A DNA stretch of 64,000 nt from Ciona intestinalis. Taxonomy: Eukaryota > Chordata > Ascidiacea > Phlebobranchia > Cionidae. The notes under the pieces are model-generated. The model was not told where the DNA came from. It worked only from the letters and a program-made list of their open reading frames with translations, and made no database searches. Below are positions 59,912 to 64,000 of the stretch, piece after piece; the stretch's first letter is position 1, and the number at the start of each line of letters is the position of its first letter. Position numbers and translations under genes: made by a program. Location of the stretch: the NCBI RefSeq assembly GCF_000224145.3, contig NW_004190359.2:1-64000 (forward strand). Direction: 5' to 3'.

Positions 59912-60088
59912 TTTGGTCGGGGTAAAATGGTTTCATTCTCTTTTATCTCATCGTTTTGTAGCAAACAAAGAATATTTAAAAGAAGTATCTAACCGCAACC
60001 CTAACGCCTTCAATAAAATGCTGTTAAATGGCACGCATGCGTAATATAGTATACTATATGCTCACAGTATCTATCTTACCCACTATAT
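59912..60088 (-). mobile_element. Diverged MITE copy
   Basis: Reverse-orientation copy with the blocks GGTCGGGGTAAAATGG, TCGTTTTGTAGCAAACAAAG and ATCTATCTTACCCACTATA; the ends are eroded. Confidence 0.55.
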
Positions 60089-61648
60089 TGCTATACATTG
60101 AGACGAAATTATCTTGCCCTATGTAGAAAATCAGTGAACGATAAAGGAATCAGAGGTGCCAATCAAGTAGGGATAATCAATGACGTTATATTGGGAAACT
60201 GGTCGTCAAGTTATGGCTATCTTATTATTGTATTAAATCTTGATTCGAAACTTAATGGTGTGAATTCGTTGGGATTTCTACCCAACCACTTGGTATAATT
60301 TGGCATCAGTAATTTTATTTCTCTATTATAATATTGTTAATGATTATCACCCTTGAGAAAATGTAATCTGTCATTCTTATAAGACTGGAACATTCGATAA
60401 TATGGGTATATTATATGATCTGCTGTTTTCATACGAATGCTCACCACAGCAAAAATGGACATCTATCTTAGTCAGCTGTTTGTTGTTTACATCGTCTACG
60501 AAGCTTTGCCAATTAGTCTACTGTACATTGAGTTGCAGATTTTGATCTTTATGTTTATATTACGATCAACTTAAGATTGAAACCAGGTTTCATTGGTTTA
60601 TAGGTTAGTCGTACAATAAGTAAACACAGTTGTTCTTTTTGTTGCACCAAAATGCACAACGTGCTGCATGAAAACGCGAGCGAGCAAGTGTCACGTGACC
60701 GTAGCTTCTGGCGGCGCAACCGCGTCGATCAGCATTTATATTTTCGTAGTAAAATCAAACTGTATTAGGATATTACAGAAATTAGTCTTGTTATTCAAGT
60801 ATTGACATTGATAACTACACTCTGGATTAGCGTAATAAGATTGAGGAACATTAAAAATACGGGTTGCGTCAGCCGCGAAGGGAACTCGGTCGACACTTTG
60901 TAATTGTGTCGATGTTAAGGACGAGGAATCAGAATTCAAAGTCTCAGCAATCGCAGTTTAACGTTTGTTTTTCACGTCCGCCTGTGATCTTCGTTAAATT
61001 GTGTGATCGAATTGTTGTGTCGACGTCATTGGTGCGGCTATACCGCTTTCCAGCTGTTACGATGATGCTTAGTATTTATGGAGGCTACAGATACGATTAG
61101 AATGTACGTTCTTTAAACATCGCATATGCATTTTAATACGCTTCTCTAAAATAGCTGAGTTTATTAGAGGCAACTATATACTAATAGATGTTATGCGTAC
61201 GTTCAGAATCAGATGTAAAGCATTTTGAGCGTTGTCAACTCGTACAAAATATCGTGCTATATACGGTCCTTTAAATGCGCAAAAACCCTTGTACAGATTT
61301 TACAAGACTGTTTTCTAAAGTGCTGGTAAGGTCAGCGTGTTCATTTTCAACCATGTAAGTGCCTTCCAGTGTTGTTATAACATAGGAACCATGGTTGGCT
61401 AAGTGAAGAACAAATCATCTTGACAAATTACATGATGACTCGGGAACTAAATGTTTGCTTAATTATAAAAACAATGAATCGTCATTACATCACCTTTCAC
61501 ACGCAAGTACTCCTTCTACATAACAACATTTGATTTCATGAAATGATATAAGCATAAGTTAAACAATGGTATTATATCTTTTCAGATACACCTTGGCCGA
61601 AAGTAAACTGTTTTTTTTGCGATTTTAACTTGATAAAAAAGAAAAGGC

Positions 61649-62135
61649 ATGAGTGCTGAAATTGCTTGTACAACGTTCGAATGTTATCTCGAGCAGTTCC
61701 GGAACAACCAGCGAACTATAGCTTCGTTTGATTCAACAACCGCTTTAATACCGATAGACTTTGATTCTGACGGAGGCGATGAAATGAGACCGCCTACATC
61801 AGCTTTCAGAATTCTCTTTCCCATTCTTCTTATTCTTGGAATATTTATGTTGATTGCAATCAGCGTCGTGTTGCATAGGTACGTTGATAAATTATTACTA
61901 CTGTGATTTTAAATCGAATAACTTATACTAATATTGCATCATTTTTAATAATATAACTAAAAGACCCATTTATATTTAATTTACCATAGGTTGCAACGAA
62001 CATCAAAAAACATCATTATTTCATATACGTGCCCACAATTAGTAATTATTAAACCTAAAAAATAGTTGCGTTAAATTAACAGCAACAATGGCGAAGTATA
62101 CACTCGTAATAGCGACAATGTTTCAAATTTTACTG

Positions 62136-62198
<63 letters not shown>

Positions 62199-63781
62199 TA
62201 TACATTACATAAACAAGATTTAGTACTATTAGGTAAAAAAGATGAGATTCTAGCTCCCGATTCCCATATTTTCTAATAGTGTTCACAACAATTACCAACG
62301 TTTTTTTAGAATCGTAAGGATACAGTTATCAAATTCTCTATTCTTTGTTTATTACCAAATAGAACAAGAAAAGCGAACAAACCATGGTGTCTCATCTAAC
62401 CCCACTTTACTATATAGTAGAGGTGGGAAAGATGGGACACTTTTATTTTATTTTCTCGTCCTATTTGGTACTATAAAAAACACCCCCCAAAAATATAAAA
62501 CCGTATCTTCACGACTCCCATAGACCATTGTTAAATATTTAAAACGAATCTGAATATTTGAATATTATGTGCTAAAGGTGTCCCATCTTACTCCACAGGA
62601 ATCTATATAGATTTACTATATATAAAATATATATTTTTATTTAGAATTGTACTGAAATTGGTTCGCAAAAGATGGTCATCAACTTTATCCCGTCAACGAA
62701 ATAACGATGAATCTGAAACATCCCGACGTGTGAACACTGTTAGTCAATATACAGATAATCCACCAAGTTATAACCAGGTGCTGGCCAACATTGAAGAAGA
62801 CTCGTTACCTACATATTATCAGGTAACTTGTGGACCACAGTTTCCCCCTCGATTTCTGTATTGGTTGACCCATATTTTGAATTAAGTTCATAAATATAAA
62901 TAACCCACACGTGAATTAGGAACGAGTGATTGTTATTTGTCAACTTTTGTAGCTGATGTTTTGTTTACTCTTTTCTGTATTGCGTTTTTGGACGACCCTT
63001 TACTGATCATTGCGTTGAAGCTTCCACCGTTTGGTGTTTTGCAAACAGAACACACCCACAGAGGCGGTAGCATTAAGCCCGGTATTATTTTGCTTTTTGA
63101 ACGCTGCTATCCGCTCGAAAAACATAACGCTCGGGTCACGTCGCTGTACAATGTTCTTGCTTAATTTAGAGTAGGCCCATTACCTGTATAATAACATGTA
63201 GGAAGTCATTGCATTATTGCATGATGAATATGGTAACACAGAAACACTTGAATAAATATATAAATACGATTTATTCTTTTCAGGTCATGAACGGAATCGT
63301 GAACCTTGGATTTATGAACGAGGTTCATGTGATGCAATCATCACAATCACAGGGTCAGACTTCAACGTCCAATAGTGCAGATCATTTAACAAGGCAACCA
63401 ACAGATTCTGTGAGCTCAGAAAATATAGATGAAAGCGTTCCACCTCCTATGTACAACACCAACAACCGACCAACACGCGTAAATATCGCGACAAATGTAA
63501 ACCCAACGACCAATGACATAGAAGATATAATTGACTCTATAGCAGTTCCAAGTAGAGTATCAGAACCTGTTTCACGCCACTGTAGTACAACTTTAAGATG
63601 CAACTTTAACAAAGGCGAACCAAGTCGATTGCCTGCAACCTCTTCCACGCTGCAATCTACCAGCTGTTGTTCAACCAGCACCGTACGTAATCAAGGTCTA
63701 TTAAAAGCTACACCGATTTTAACATTGCCACGGTTATTTAGTTATGATAGAACTGTAGAAAGCGAAAGTACGTCGGTTTAA
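61649..63781 (+). CDS. Single-pass membrane protein with PY motifs
   Basis: Three exons in phase, 61649-61878, 62645-62822 and 63284-63781, give 301 residues. About 52 N-terminal residues with two cysteines and no signal peptide precede one strong transmembrane helix (ILFPILLILGIFMLIAISVV, about residues 55-74). A basic stop-transfer follows (LKLVRKRW). The long Ser/Thr/Asn-rich tail holds NPPSYNQ, LPTYYQ and VPPPMYN. The first is a canonical PPxY motif, the third (PPPMY) is a second one, and LPTY is a LPxY-type variant; such motifs bind WW domains of Nedd4-family ubiquitin ligases. The protein is thus likely a trafficking adaptor or a ligase substrate, as for WBP1/VOPP1, CYYR1 or NDFIP proteins, but I see no true homology to any of them. 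Introns 1 and 2 are phase 2 and phase 0; the first intron holds two MITE copies. Confidence 0.75.
62139..62193. repeat. (TA)n microsatellite
   Basis: A pure TA run of about 50 bases in intron 1 of the PY-motif gene, just left of the paired MITE copies. Confidence 0.95.
62222..62415 (+). mobile_element. MITE copy, first of a head-to-head pair
   Basis: Plus-oriented copy (TACTATTAGGTAAAAAAGAT at the left, GGTGTCTCATCTAACCCCAC and TTTACTATATA at the right). Its right end is shared with the left end of the next copy. Confidence 0.65.
62413..62600 (-). mobile_element. MITE copy, second of the pair
   Basis: Reverse-oriented copy (TAGTAGAGGTGGGAAAGATG at the left, GTCCCATCTTACTCCACA at the right) directly abutting the previous one, so together they make up roughly half of this intron. 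Confidence 0.75.
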
Positions 63782-64000
63782 TTAGTTTACTTCTCATTTG
63801 TTGATACAAAGACACGGTTATCCATTGTTTATTACACATTTTAAACAAGATTGTCTTTTAAATCCAATAACGTATTATGAGCCATGTGTTTTTATTATGC
63901 ATTGATACTACAACTACAAGCAAACATCAATCAGATATTTTGTTTACTCGTTTTACTATTTACCATCTGCGTATATTACTCTCTTATATAAATGTTATCG
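63782..64000. other. 3' flank of the PY-motif gene
   Basis: AT-rich 3' sequence up to the window edge, presumably 3' UTR. No clear AATAAA or further gene is seen. Confidence 0.4.

Larger units (their letters stand above)
58234..61648. other. Region between GPx and the PY-motif membrane protein
   Basis: 3.4 kb. Apart from a SINE copy (58490-58615) and a diverged MITE (59912-60088), I see no gene. Open frames at 59286-59711, 60098-60298 and 60864-61100 have no domains and no convincing splice partners. Confidence 0.5.

Noticed and set aside
62071-62298. Open frames over the (TA)n run (Tyr-Ile repeats)
   Set aside because: They are translations of a dinucleotide microsatellite.

Overview
The window is animal nuclear DNA and most likely comes from an ascidian of the Ciona type. 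Its genes are dense and have many short introns with GT/AG ends, the intergenic DNA is AT-rich, and short inverted-repeat DNA transposons are everywhere. The proteins read as chordate-like (DNA polymerase alpha, Arx, a collagen-fibrinogen lectin, a selenocysteine glutathione peroxidase, a FAM181-like protein). The species call is an inference; no barcode gene is present.

Layout. (1) 358-23459 (+): DNA polymerase alpha catalytic subunit, 33 exons. The first ~80 residues lie off the left edge and the C-terminus is complete. Its introns hold hAT-type and TTAA/TA-type nonautonomous transposons, a degenerate tandem repeat and two assembly gaps. (2) 26323-28115 (+): Arx-type homeobox gene, next to Pola1 as in human. 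(3) 30484-30793 (+): a 61-residue secreted peptide precursor with an amidation/tetrabasic cleavage site. (4) 31839-33399 (-): a small Cys-rich single-pass membrane protein of unknown function. (5) 36225-38144 (+): ficolin-like collagen-fibrinogen lectin. (6) 42351-45509 (+): a long, mostly disordered FAM181-like protein with a YAP-type TEAD-binding loop and an AT-hook. (7) 46121-47230 (+): four-pass PMP22/claudin-superfamily protein. (8) 48982-54570 (-): secreted protein with two copies of an unrecognised Cys-rich module, one Ig domain and three EGF-like repeats. (9) 56746-58115 (+): secreted GPx3-type glutathione peroxidase with an in-frame TGA (Sec) and a good SECIS candidate at 58182-58233. 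(10) 61649-63781 (+): single-pass membrane protein with PY motifs.

The genes do not form one pathway. The linkage that carries meaning is Pola1-Arx, a replication 'bystander' beside a developmental regulator; in vertebrates Arx enhancers lie in and around POLA1. The most notable items are that linkage, the TEAD-loop protein, the candidate amidated peptide, the duplicated Cys-rich module, and the Sec codon with its SECIS. About sixteen full or partial copies of one ~190-bp MITE family are scattered through the window. No retrovirus, LTR element or CRISPR array was seen. Gene models were built by eye from reading frames, splice signals and phase, so single exon boundaries may be off.
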